In this document: positions 7,851-15,655 of the stretch, one piece after another
Layout of the letters: the number at the start of each line of letters is the position of its first letter
Numbering within the stretch: position 1 is the first letter of the stretch
Notes under the pieces: generated by a model
Databases searched by the model: none
Seen by the model: the letters and a program-made list of their open reading frames with translations, nothing else
Told to the model about the DNA's origin: nothing
Program-made: the position numbers and the translations under genes
NCBI GenBank assembly: GCA_022791315.1
Contig: JAAVYW010000045.1
Location: 1-64,000 of the forward strand
Source: Oscillospiraceae bacterium
GTDB lineage: Bacteria > Bacillota > Clostridia > Oscillospirales > Ruminococcaceae
Length of the DNA stretch: 64,000 nt
Direction of reading: 5' to 3'

Positions 7851-9440
7851 ATGCTTACCATTTCCAACCTGGCCCTCTCTTTTAACGGCCAGAACCTTTT
7901 CCAGGACGTGAACCTGCTCTTTCGCGCCGGCAACTGCTATGGCGTCATCGGCGCCAACGGCGCAGGCAAATCCACCTTTTTAAAAATCCTCTCCGGCCAG
8001 CTGGAGCCCTCCAAGGGCGAGGTGGCCTTAGACCCCAAGGTCCGCATGTCCGTCCTGGGCCAGGACCACTATGCCTATGAGGAATTCACAGTCCTGGAAA
8101 CCATCCTCCAGGGCAATCCCCGCCTCTACGAGGTGCTCAAGCAAAAGGACGCCCTCTACGAAAAGCCCGATTTCAGCGAGGAAGACGGCAACCTGGCCGC
8201 TGAATTGGAGGCCGAGTTTGCCGAGCTGGACGGCTGGAACGCCGAGACCGACGCGGGCAAGCTGCTCCAGGGCCTGGGGCTAGACAATATGCTGCTCTAT
8301 TCCCCCATGTCCGCCCTGTCGGAGAAGGAGAAGGTAAAAATCCTGCTGGTGCGGGCCCTCTTCGGCCATCCCGACCTGATTTTATTGGACGAGCCCACCA
8401 ACGGCCTGGATGTGAAATCCATCTCCTGGCTGGAGGATTTCCTCCTGGAATTTGAGGGCACTGTCATTGTGGTCTCCCACGACCGCCATTTCCTCAACAA
8501 CGTCTGCACCCATATTGTGGACATTGACTTTGGCAAAATCAAGATGTACGTGGGCAACTACGATTTCTGGTACGAATCCAGCCAGATGATGCAGCGCCTG
8601 ATGAACGACCAGAAGAAAAAAGCCGAGGACAAAATCAAGGAACTCCAGAGCTTTATCCAGCGCTTCTCCGCCAACAAATCCAAATCCCGCCAGGCCACCA
8701 GCCGCAAGAAGCTCCTAGACAAGCTCACCGTAGAGGAAATGCCCGCCTCCAGCCGCAAATACCCCTATGTCTCCTTCACCATGGACAGGGAACCCGGCAA
8801 GGAAATCCTGGCAGTAGAGGGCATTTCCAAGACTGTAGACGGGGTAAAGGTCTTAAACAACGTCTCCTTCCGGGTTTCCAAGGAAGACAAAATCGCCTTT
8901 GTGGGCCAAAACGAGGTGGCAAACACCACCCTTTTCAAAATCCTCATGGGCGAGCTGGAACCGGACGAGGGCAGCTACAAATGGGGCATTTCCACCACCC
9001 AATCCTATTTCCCCGCCGACAACACCCCCTATTTCAAGGGCTGTGAGGACAGCATCCTCAAATGGCTGGAACAGTATTCCACCGACACCCACGAATCCTA
9101 TCTCCGGGGCTTCCTGGGCAAGATGCTCTTCTCCGGGGACGATGTATACAAGCCAGTCCAAGTCCTCTCCGGCGGTGAAAAAGTCCGCTGTATGCTCTCC
9201 CGCATGATGCTCTTTGGCTCCAATGTCCTGGTCCTGGACCAGCCCACCAACCACCTAGACCTGGAATCCATCACTGCGGTGAACAATGGCCTTATCGCCT
9301 TCAAGGGTGTTCTCCTCTTTGCCTCCCATGACCATCAGTTCATCCAGACCATTGCCAACCGCATCATTGTCCTCACGGAGGACGGCTGCATTGACCGTCT
9401 CACCACCTATGATGAGTTTTTGGAAAACAACAACCTCTAA
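7851..9440 (+). CDS. ABC-F type ATPase (YbiT/YkpA-like) with degenerate second nucleotide site
   Basis: A 529-residue soluble protein with two ABC domains joined by a basic linker and no membrane segments, so it belongs to the ribosome-associated ABC-F class. NBD1 has Walker A GANGAGKST (residues 34-42) and LLDEPTNGLD, but its signature reads LSEKEKVK instead of LSGGE. NBD2 has Walker A GQNEVANTT, with Asn358 in place of the ATP-binding Lys. Its signature LSGGEKVR is good, and its Walker B LVLDQPTNHLD has Gln464 in place of the catalytic Glu. ABC-F proteins dislodge antibiotics or rescue stalled ribosomes. Operon position with MATE supports a translation-stress or resistance role, but the substrate is unknown. 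Confidence 0.85.
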   Translation: MLTISNLALSFNGQNLFQDVNLLFRAGNCYGVIGANGAGKSTFLKILSGQLEPSKGEVALDPKVRMSVLGQDHYAYEEFTVLETILQGNPRLYEVLKQKDALYEKPDFSEEDGNLAAELEAEFAELDGWNAETDAGKLLQGLGLDNMLLYSPMSALSEKEKVKILLVRALFGHPDLILLDEPTNGLDVKSISWLEDFLLEFEGTVIVVSHDRHFLNNVCTHIVDIDFGKIKMYVGNYDFWYESSQMMQRLMNDQKKKAEDKIKELQSFIQRFSANKSKSRQATSRKKLLDKLTVEEMPASSRKYPYVSFTMDREPGKEILAVEGISKTVDGVKVLNNVSFRVSKEDKIAFVGQNEVANTTLFKILMGELEPDEGSYKWGISTTQSYFPADNTPYFKGCEDSILKWLEQYSTDTHESYLRGFLGKMLFSGDDVYKPVQVLSGGEKVRCMLSRMMLFGSNVLVLDQPTNHLDLESITAVNNGLIAFKGVLLFASHDHQFIQTIANRIIVLTEDGCIDRLTTYDEFLENNNL

Positions 9441-9446
9441 TAGATT

Positions 9447-9482
9447 AGGCCTGCTGTGAAATCCGCAGCAGGCCTTTTCTTT
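9447..9482 (+). terminator. Terminator of the MATE/ABC-F operon
   Basis: A 10-bp perfect stem (AGGCCTGCTG, 9447-9456, with 9466-9475) is followed by TTTCTTTT. Confidence 0.9.
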
Positions 9483-9506
9483 TCCAACTATCCAGCTTCC
9501 CATCTC

Positions 9507-10018
9507 TATCGCGCCGCAGGCAAACTAAAGTTTCCGTCCACCCTTTCCAAAGGGTGGTAGGGTCGAGGGGCAAAGCCCTTCGTTGCTCCTCGCAAGGAGC
9601 GAAATCCCCTTCTCCCGGGCGGCGTATCGATAACAAGCTAAGGCTCGCACCCAGCTAACAAGCCGCCCTCCTCCCAGCTTCCCTTTGCCGCCATCACATC
9701 CCCTGCCCTCGCCGCCTTTGCCGCCAGGCAAACAGGCCCAAGCTCGCATATCACGCGGGCTTGTCGGTTCCCGCACCGACAAGCGGCTTCCTTGCCTTGC
9801 CGCAAGGAAGCGAAAGGCCCATAGGGGCTTTTGCCCCTATGTACCCCAGCATTGTCAGCAGGGGTCACTCGGTGGTCGGCGGACGCTCCGGAAGTCATCG
9901 TTCTCCCGCTTTTAGCAGTGACAAGGCCAGGTGAAGCGAGCTCGGTGTGGCCCCGATGTTAGTTCGCCTTAGCAAGTTCGGGGGGCGGATGTGTTCTTGT
10001 TGGGCCTCTCTATCTCCC
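9507..10018 (+). repeat. Hairpin-mosaic dispersed repeat, copy A
   Basis: This is one of five copies of a roughly 0.5-kb intergenic element. It begins TATCGCGCCGCAGG and ends near GGGCCTCTC. Short perfect hairpins occur in series, including 9564-9582 (loop AAA), 9583-9603 (loop CGCA), TTGTCGGT/ACCGACAA, CTTCCTTGC/GCAAGGAAG and CATAGGGGC/GCCCCTATG. A longer GTCACT...AGTGAC pairing follows. The short frames inside it are not conserved as proteins between copies. It lies between convergent genes. From 10019 to 10201 no gene is supported, although AYDVGGKADEIDLVFLGKD on the minus strand (near 10100-10170) could be a scrap of an old gene. Confidence 0.9.
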
Positions 10019-10201
10019 AAAATTCTTCCCCCATTCGCCTGTCCTGAGTCTTCCTTCTTGCAGGAGGGCAGGCCTGATAGAAAATTCTCTCATTTTCCCT
10101 CATCGTAGTCTTTGCCCAGGAAAACAAGGTCAATTTCATCGGCCTTCCCACCAACATCATAAGCCCCGCATCCGCTGGCCCTATCCAGCCCGCGGCTTGG
10201 C

Positions 10202-10723
10202 CTATCCCCTCTTCAGCTCATAGGCCTGCACCACTTCGCCCTCTTCTTCGCCCTCCCCCTCCCACACCAGCACCCCGCCTGCTGCCAAGGCCGCTTTGGC
10301 GGAGCCGGTGTTGCCTTTTGCGCAGGTAATCACCACCGGGTCAGTCCCCCGGTCCCACAGTATGGGCAGCGCCATTTTGAGCATCCGGGAGGCATAGCCC
10401 TTTCTCCGCTCGCTGGGCCGTATCCCGTACCCGGAGTGCCCGTCCAGGTAGAGCCTCTCCCGCTCCACCTGTGTGCGGATGCTGATGCCCCCCAGCAGCC
10501 GCCCTGTCTCCGTTTCCACCAGGAAAAAGAGCTCCTGCCCGGCCTCCCTGTCCTCCTCCAGCCACGCCATCCAGGCCTCATAGGAAATAGGCTCCGGGTG
10601 CTTTTCACTCCGCCGCCGCATTGCGCCGGGATTCAGCCGCCCGCCGTATCCCTCCCACTCCTCCATCATCTCCTCATAGCGTTCCCGGTGCTCTGCCCCT
10701 GGTGTTTCCAGCCGCAAGGCCAT
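10202..10723 (-). CDS. GNAT family N-acetyltransferase
   Basis: A 173-residue acetyltransferase. The acetyl-CoA binding motif A is seen as YGIRPSERRKGYASRMLKMALP, preceded by LLGGISIRTQ (strands 3-4) and followed by CAKGNTGSAKAALAAGG. ATG 10723 was chosen over an ATG 105 bases upstream because GGGAGGGATAGGA sits just before it and the fold starts there (MALRLETPGAEH). It probably acetylates a small molecule or a ribosomal or other protein amine; the substrate is unknown. It is downstream of the GT2 gene on the same strand, with a terminator in between. Confidence 0.8.
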   Translation of the reverse strand: MALRLETPGAEHRERYEEMMEEWEGYGGRLNPGAMRRRSEKHPEPISYEAWMAWLEEDREAGQELFFLVETETGRLLGGISIRTQVERERLYLDGHSGYGIRPSERRKGYASRMLKMALPILWDRGTDPVVITCAKGNTGSAKAALAAGGVLVWEGEGEEEGEVVQAYELKRG

Positions 10724-10799
10724 TCCTATCCCTCCCATCCCGTCTTTTCCCCCAACAAAACCCGGCAACCTCTGACTGGCAGGCAGCCCCCAGAAAAAG

Positions 10800-10824
10800 G
10801 GGGGAACAGCCCTGCCGTTCCCCC
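10800..10824 (-). terminator. Terminator of the glycosyltransferase gene
   Basis: An 8-bp stem GGGGGAAC (10800-10807) / GTTCCCCC (10817-10824) reads on the minus strand into TTTTT (10794-10798). Confidence 0.8.
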
Positions 10825-10831
10825 GCAACCT

Positions 10832-11587
10832 CTACCAATACCGCCGCAGCCCGTGGACAATATAGCTGCAAAAATACCCAATGCTGCGCAGCAGGGGCCA
10901 GCCCATAAACCGGTAGGTGCGCCAGGTGCGCAGCGCCGAGCTGGCCTTGTTATAGGACTTGGAGCCCTCCAAAATCCGGTAGCGCACCAGGGGCTCATTC
11001 ACGCCCAGCGCGTCGCCGTACTGCCGCAGGATTTTCAGCCAGGCGATGTAATCCTCCTGCAAATCGCTGCGTTCCATGGGGAACTGCCGCATCACCTCCC
11101 GCTTCACCAGCACCGAGGAGGTGATAATCACATTGCCATACCGCAGCCGTCCCTCCCCCACCAGGGGGGGCACCTGGGCCAGATGGTCGCCCCGGCTCCC
11201 GTCCTCCCGGAAAAACACCGCGCCGGTGCAGCACAGCACCCGCCCTGTGCCCTCCAGGGCCTTTAGCTGCCTTTCCAGCTTGTCCGGCAGCCAGAGGTCG
11301 TCGGCGTCCAAAAAGGCCACCCATTCCCCCCTGGCCGCCTGCACCCCGGTGTTGCGGGCCGCAGCCGAGCCCCTGTTTTCCCCGTGGCGCAGGTAATGTA
11401 CCCGGCTGTCCTGTTCTGCCAGCCCCCTGGCCACCTGGCCGCTTCTGTCCTCTGTGGAGCAGTCGTCGATGAGCAGCACTTCCAGGCTCCCCACTGTCTG
11501 TCCCAGCGCCGAACGCACCGCCTCCGCCAGGTACTTTTCGCAGCGGTACACCGGTATCACCACGCTGCACAGAATCTTTTCTTCCAC
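10832..11587 (-). CDS. Family 2 glycosyltransferase
   Basis: A 251-residue GT-A enzyme. It shows SVVIPVYRCEKYLAEAVRSAL at the start, LLIDDCSTED (nucleotide site), RGSAAARNTG and the metal-binding DADD in VAFLDADDLW. It transfers a sugar from an NDP-sugar to an acceptor, probably in cell-surface glycan synthesis. No membrane helix is obvious except a weak hydrophobic patch near the C-terminus (RSIGYFCSYIVHGL). The GTG at 11585-11587 was preferred because GGAAGGGG lies nine bases before it and the conserved fold starts directly after. An ATG at 11719 would add 44 non-conserved residues. Confidence 0.85.
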   Translation of the reverse strand: MEEKILCSVVIPVYRCEKYLAEAVRSALGQTVGSLEVLLIDDCSTEDRSGQVARGLAEQDSRVHYLRHGENRGSAAARNTGVQAARGEWVAFLDADDLWLPDKLERQLKALEGTGRVLCCTGAVFFREDGSRGDHLAQVPPLVGEGRLRYGNVIITSSVLVKREVMRQFPMERSDLQEDYIAWLKILRQYGDALGVNEPLVRYRILEGSKSYNKASSALRTWRTYRFMGWPLLRSIGYFCSYIVHGLRRYW

Positions 11588-11814
11588 GCTTTTGTTCCCC
11601 TTCCCCGCCGGGCGCCCGGCGGGCCTTTTCCTCGGGCCGGGATTCCCTGCCCCGTCGCCCTGATTCTCAGCCCATGGCGCCAGGGCCCATCTTCTGCGGC
11701 TATGGCGCAACCTGCACATTCCAAGACAGCTTTTTGCCGGCTTGTACTGCGCATATTATACCTGCTTTTTCCCTGCTTGTCCATATCTGTATTGTTAAAT
11801 TTCCGCACCCGGCC

Positions 11815-11850
11815 AAAAAGGGGCCCGCCGCATCCCTTGCAGCAGGCCCC
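11815..11850 (-). terminator. Terminator of the LemA/TPM operon
   Basis: A 12-bp stem with G-T pairs (11820-11831 with 11839-11850) runs on the minus strand into TTTTT (11815-11819). The remainder of 11588-11893 has no supported gene. Confidence 0.8.
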
Positions 11851-11893
11851 AACAGGGGGGTCCTAAAGGGCTGGCCGGTTGCCCGGGCAGGGG

Positions 11894-12898
11894 TCACTTC
11901 CGTCCGCCGCCCCGCCCGGCGCCGCCTCCCCGGCCGCCTCCGCCGCCAAAGCCGCCCCCACGGCTGCGGCCCGCACCGCCTCCGCCGCGGCTTCCGCCGC
12001 CGCCAAAGCCGCCGCCACGGCTGCCACCGCCGCCGAAACCGCCTCCAAACCCGCCAAAGGGGCTAGAGGGCGGCTTGGGCCTGCCGGGAGGGGGCGGGGG
12101 CGGCCCGCCCGGCCCTCTCATGCTGCCAAACCATCCGCCCCCCGGCGGCCTCCTGGGGGGAGGGGGCGGCGGGGGATAAAAGGGCCTGCGATAGGTCCGG
12201 AACGGCCTGTGATACCCCACGCGGGGGGCCGCATTGGCCACGGCGATAACCACCACAAAGACCACTATCACCACGATAACCAGGAGCCCCTTCAAAAGCC
12301 CGCCCAGCGGGTAGAAGAACCCCTTATCCTCCTTGTGGTAGCTGGAATCCGGGATGAATTCCTCCTCATATCCGCCCGCTGCGGCTCCGCCGCTGCCCTG
12401 GGGCTCCTCCCCGTAGAGCGCATAGAGCCGCTCTATCTCCTGGCAAAAGACGGGGTAGATGGCCTCCACCCCGGCCTCATAGTCCCCTACGGCAAAGCTG
12501 GGCTCCAGGTACTCGTCCAGCATCTCCTGCAGGTCCCCGGAGGAGAGGTATCGCCCCAGCCCTGCGCTGGGCATGACATAGTAGTCGTCGTCCTGGATAG
12601 CCAGCACCAGCACCAGCCCGTCCTCCATCTCCCACTTGTCAAACACCTGGTCGGCATATTCGTCAATGCTATAGCTCCCTGTGTAGTCCACTGTCAGCAC
12701 TGCCACCGCAGTGCCGGTCTGGCGCTCTGTCTCCTCGCCCTGCGCAGCCAGGTCCTTCACCGTGCTGCTGGAGAGCACCCCTGCGTCGTCCCGGATATAC
12801 CCGTTAGACGGCCGGGACCCCACCCCCGCAGCCAGCGCCGGGCAGGCAAGCGCCAGCACCATCAGCAGCGGGAGCGCCAAAGCCCAAAATCTTTTCAA
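11894..12898 (-). CDS. TPM-domain (YgcG-like) membrane protein with Gly-rich tail
   Basis: About 334 residues. It has a signal peptide (KRFWALALPLLMVLALACPALAAG), an extracytoplasmic TPM domain (YIRDDAGVLSSSTVKDLAAQ...AVAVLTVDY...LVLVLAIQDDDYYV), one membrane helix near residues 200-225 (GLLKGLLVIVVIVVFVVVIAVA), then a Pro-rich and a Gly/Arg-rich cytoplasmic tail of about 100 residues. TPM proteins pair with LemA proteins, as here (LemA lies directly upstream). The TTG at 12898 has a strong GGGAAAGGGGG site. An ATG at 12928, right after the LemA stop, is the alternative. Confidence 0.8.
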   Translation of the reverse strand: MKRFWALALPLLMVLALACPALAAGVGSRPSNGYIRDDAGVLSSSTVKDLAAQGEETERQTGTAVAVLTVDYTGSYSIDEYADQVFDKWEMEDGLVLVLAIQDDDYYVMPSAGLGRYLSSGDLQEMLDEYLEPSFAVGDYEAGVEAIYPVFCQEIERLYALYGEEPQGSGGAAAGGYEEEFIPDSSYHKEDKGFFYPLGGLLKGLLVIVVIVVFVVVIAVANAAPRVGYHRPFRTYRRPFYPPPPPPPRRPPGGGWFGSMRGPGGPPPPPPGRPKPPSSPFGGFGGGFGGGGSRGGGFGGGGSRGGGGAGRSRGGGFGGGGGRGGGAGRGGGRK

Positions 12899-12929
12899 CG
12901 GTTTTCCCCCTTTCCCAAAAAAGCCCATC

Positions 12930-13472
12930 CTATTTTGTAAACACCGGCAGCGGCCCGTTCCCTGTCACCCACGCAATCAGGGTGGCCGGGAACCCGCTGC
13001 ACAGCCGGTTGTATTCCTCTGCCAGCCCGTTGTAGGAGTCATCCAGCCGCAGGCTGTTCTGCCGCCCGCAGAAGTCGTTGTACTGCCGGTAAACCGCCTT
13101 CTCCTGCCGCTCCGGGAGCCCAGCCCCCTCCAAGGCATGGTAGAGGGTTTCCGCCGCCGCCTCCAATGCCAGGTTGGCCCGGTAGTATTCCAGGGGGGAA
13201 GAGGCCTGCTCCAATTCTTCCAGCGCCTGGGCCATCCCCCGCAGGGCCGCATCCCCCTCGGGCAGGCTTTCCTCCCCTGCCTGCGCCAGGTTATAGGCGT
13301 TCTCCCGGCACTCCATCAGGTCGGCATAGGGGGCGTATTCCCCTGTAAAAAAGGCCTCCACTGCGCCGCCCCGCTTCCCATGGAGCTTTGCCCCTCCAAT
13401 GCCAAATACGGCAATCAGCGCCATCCCGGCCGCGCAGAGCCAGGCCACGCCCCGGTTTTTCCACGCTTTCAC
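12930..13472 (-). CDS. LemA family protein
   Basis: A 180-residue protein with an N-terminal membrane anchor (VAWLCAAGMALIAVFGIGGA) and a helical domain ending in the LemA-type pattern YNGLAEEYNRLCSGFPATLIAWV...LPVF. This ending matches the family's YN...YN...FP...A signature. LemA proteins are membrane proteins of unclear biochemical role, often next to TPM-domain proteins, as here (2-base gap or overlap). The GTG start follows GGGGAGAGG. The N-terminal half is more divergent than in typical LemA. Confidence 0.75.
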   Translation of the reverse strand: MKAWKNRGVAWLCAAGMALIAVFGIGGAKLHGKRGGAVEAFFTGEYAPYADLMECRENAYNLAQAGEESLPEGDAALRGMAQALEELEQASSPLEYYRANLALEAAAETLYHALEGAGLPERQEKAVYRQYNDFCGRQNSLRLDDSYNGLAEEYNRLCSGFPATLIAWVTGNGPLPVFTK

Positions 13473-13500
13473 CAGCCTCTCCCCTTTCCAAACCAGAAAA

Positions 13501-14631
13501 TCAGTGCCGAATTTCCAGCAGCTTGGCCTTTAGCTCGCCTTCGATGCGGCCCAGCTCCTCCTCGGCAGCGGCCCGCTTTGCCCTGCCCTCATCCTGGATT
13601 TTGATAACCTCATCCAGCGTCTCAATCAAGCTGCGGTTGGTCTGTTGCAGGGTCTCGATGTCCACAATCCCCCGCTCCGATTCCTTGGCCGCCTCAATCG
13701 TCCCCTGCTTGAGGGCAGCGGCATTGCGCCGCAGCAGCTCGTTTGTCATGTCGGTCACAGCCCGCTGGGCCTCAATGGCCTGCTGGGAATTTGCCAGCCC
13801 CAGCGCCAGCACCATCTGGCTCTTCCACAGCGGGATGGTGTTCACAATGGAGGACTGTATCTTCTCCACCATCATAGAATCGTTGTTCTGCACCAGCCGG
13901 ATTTGGGGCGCCATCTGGATGGAGATATTCCGGGTCAGTTCCAGGTCATAGAGCTTTTTCTCAAACCGCCCGCACATGTTGTCCAGGTCTTTTGCGGCCT
14001 GGGCATCCTCCGGCAGCCCCGAGCGGTGGGCCTTTTCCACCAGCGCCTTCAGCTCGGTCTGCCGCACCTCTTCCAGCTTCTTTTTCCCGGCCAGGATATA
14101 CATTGTCAGCTCTTTAAAATACACCAGGTTCATCTCGTACATCTTATCCAGCACCGAAATATCCTTCAGCAGCTGCACCTGATGCCCCTCCAGCACCCCC
14201 TGGATTTGCTCTACATTGGTCTCCACCTTGGTGTAGCGGGCCTTGATGCCCTCCATCTGGTTCTGGGCCTTTTTAAAGAGCCCTAAAAACCCCTTTTTCT
14301 CATCGGGCTCAATCTCAAAGCCCTTTAGCTCCGTGATGAGGTTTGTCACCATGCCCCCCACTTCGCCCAGGTCCTTGGTCTTCACCCGCTCTAAGGCCGA
14401 GCCCGAGAAATCCGCCACCTTCCTCTGGCTGGCGGCCCCATACTGCAATACCACCGTGGCGTCCTTGATGTCGATTTTTTCGGCAAAGTCATTCACAACC
14501 TTCATCTCTTCCGGCGTCAGGGACTGGTCCTCCAGCCGCACCGGCTTGATGGGCTCCGGCTCCGGGATAGGGGCGGCAGCCGCCTCCTTTTCGGGCTCCA
14601 AAGTCAAGCTGGGAATCATCTTCTCATCCAT
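13501..14631 (-). CDS. telA: TelA-like toxic anion resistance protein
   Basis: A 376-residue, mostly helical cytoplasmic protein of the TelA/KlaA family. Conserved blocks are FLGLFKKAQNQMEGIKARY, LEGHQVQLLKDISVLDKMYEMN and IPLWKSQMVLALGLANSQQAI. The family is linked to resistance to tellurite and to cell-wall-active agents, with an unknown mechanism. It follows an XpaC-like gene, the standard xpaC-telA arrangement of Firmicutes. The ATG at 14631 follows AAAGGACGAG and excludes 25 unrelated upstream residues. Confidence 0.9.
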   Translation of the reverse strand: MDEKMIPSLTLEPEKEAAAAPIPEPEPIKPVRLEDQSLTPEEMKVVNDFAEKIDIKDATVVLQYGAASQRKVADFSGSALERVKTKDLGEVGGMVTNLITELKGFEIEPDEKKGFLGLFKKAQNQMEGIKARYTKVETNVEQIQGVLEGHQVQLLKDISVLDKMYEMNLVYFKELTMYILAGKKKLEEVRQTELKALVEKAHRSGLPEDAQAAKDLDNMCGRFEKKLYDLELTRNISIQMAPQIRLVQNNDSMMVEKIQSSIVNTIPLWKSQMVLALGLANSQQAIEAQRAVTDMTNELLRRNAAALKQGTIEAAKESERGIVDIETLQQTNRSLIETLDEVIKIQDEGRAKRAAAEEELGRIEGELKAKLLEIRH

Positions 14632-14735
14632 AGTGTCTCGTCCTTTCTCTCTATTTTTTCTCTGTGGGCCCCCTAGGGGTTCCTCCCACACGCGGCAGGC
14701 AAGCAAAGGCCATGAGGCAAGGCAGCGCCCCTGCG

Positions 14736-15362
14736 TCAGGCCAGCCCATCCCCCTTCATCATCCCGGTGAGCACGTCAATATCGCTGGTAATGTCCAGCA
14801 CCTCGTCGGAGAAGAGGCTGTCCAGCTGGGCCTCAAAGGCGGCGGCAATGGTGGCGGCGTTCTGCTCCACATCCTGGCGCAGCTCCTGGGCGTTTTCCCC
14901 CCTGGCCCCGCTGGCGTCCAGCTTGGCATAGGAGGCCAGGATTTTCACCGCCCCCGGCAGGTAGTAGGTCACAAACCGGCGGGCCATCCGGCCCTTGGCG
15001 GGGTCCTGGGCCGCCTCTTTGAGGATTGCGGCGCCCGCCCGCTCCATCCGGTCCATCTGGGCCGAGAGGCCGGGGTGGGCAATGGCCCGGTTCAGCTCTT
15101 TCAGGCGGTTCAAGTCCTGGCGGGCCTTGGTCAGGGCGTTGTCCAGCTCCGCCTCCCCGGTGGCAAAGGGCTTCTCCGGCTCCTCTACCAAGACCACCTG
15201 CGGGGGAAAGAGCCTGCCCCCCAGCCAATAGGCCCCCAGCGAGAGCAGCGCTGTCAGTGCCAGCCCCCACAGCCGGTAGATGGGAAAGAGCAGCGCCCCG
15301 GCAATCCAGGCCGCCCCGGCCAGATAGATTTGCCCTGGCCTGCGCACTTTTTTCTCCGTCAT
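14736..15362 (-). CDS. xpaC: XpaC-like membrane protein
   Basis: A 208-residue protein with two close membrane helices at the N-terminus (IYLAGAAWIAGALLFPIYRLWGLALTALLSLGAYW) and a long helical cytoplasmic domain (LDNALTKARQDLNRLKELN...RRFVTYYLPGAVKILASYAKL). This is the XpaC layout (named after hydrolysis of a chromogenic phosphate). TYYLPxxxK is the family hallmark. It is the first gene of the xpaC-telA operon and has its own promoter at 15397-15425. The ATG at 15362 follows GGAAGGGAG. Confidence 0.85.
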   Translation of the reverse strand: MTEKKVRRPGQIYLAGAAWIAGALLFPIYRLWGLALTALLSLGAYWLGGRLFPPQVVLVEEPEKPFATGEAELDNALTKARQDLNRLKELNRAIAHPGLSAQMDRMERAGAAILKEAAQDPAKGRMARRFVTYYLPGAVKILASYAKLDASGARGENAQELRQDVEQNAATIAAAFEAQLDSLFSDEVLDITSDIDVLTGMMKGDGLA

Positions 15363-15396
15363 TTCAGCTATCTCCCTTCCAAAACCTTGCATCTCT

Positions 15397-15425
15397 ATTG
15401 TACACATTTTCCCCAGGTAACACAA
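15397..15425 (-). promoter_or_regulatory. Promoter of xpaC-telA
   Basis: On the minus strand TTGTGT (15420-15425), a 17-base spacer and TACAAT (15397-15402). The divergent stretch 15426-15655 before the lysozyme gene is GC-rich with no further gene. Confidence 0.75.
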
Positions 15426-15655
15426 GGGATATTTTCAGTTAGAAACCTGTTTTTTCACCTGATTTTGCCCCTTTTTCCCCCAGCGCGCCCCCCGCTCCCA
15501 GCCGGGATAGGCCGCACGGGCCGGCGCTGGCCCGGCGAACGCAAAGGCCCTTTCCCACATATCATGTAACGAGGGAGCCCCTGTCCTCGCTTCGCCGTCC
15601 GGGCGGTTCCCGAGGGCAGCGCCCCAACCTGAGATTGGAAAGGATGGTCTCATCT

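Noticed and set aside
9638..9898. Short frames inside the repeat copies (for example ending VTPADNAGVHRG)
   Set aside because: They look alike between copies only because the DNA is alike. Starts and stops differ, indels break frame, and the base changes follow stem pairing, not codon positions.
9969..10160. A 63-codon minus-strand frame after repeat copy A
   Set aside because: It overlaps the repeat, has no ribosome site and is not recognisable. A different frame there (ADEIDLVFLGKDYDEGK) may be a scrap of an old gene but is too short to support.
11894..12200. Collagen-like or PE-PGRS-like repeat protein
   Set aside because: The Gly-rich stretch is the low-complexity tail of a TPM-domain protein with signal peptide and anchor. 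No Gly-X-Y periodicity is kept.
15426..15655. c-di-AMP (ydaO-type) riboswitch before the lysozyme gene
   Set aside because: Such riboswitches often precede cell-wall hydrolases, but the conserved ydaO core sequences could not be found.
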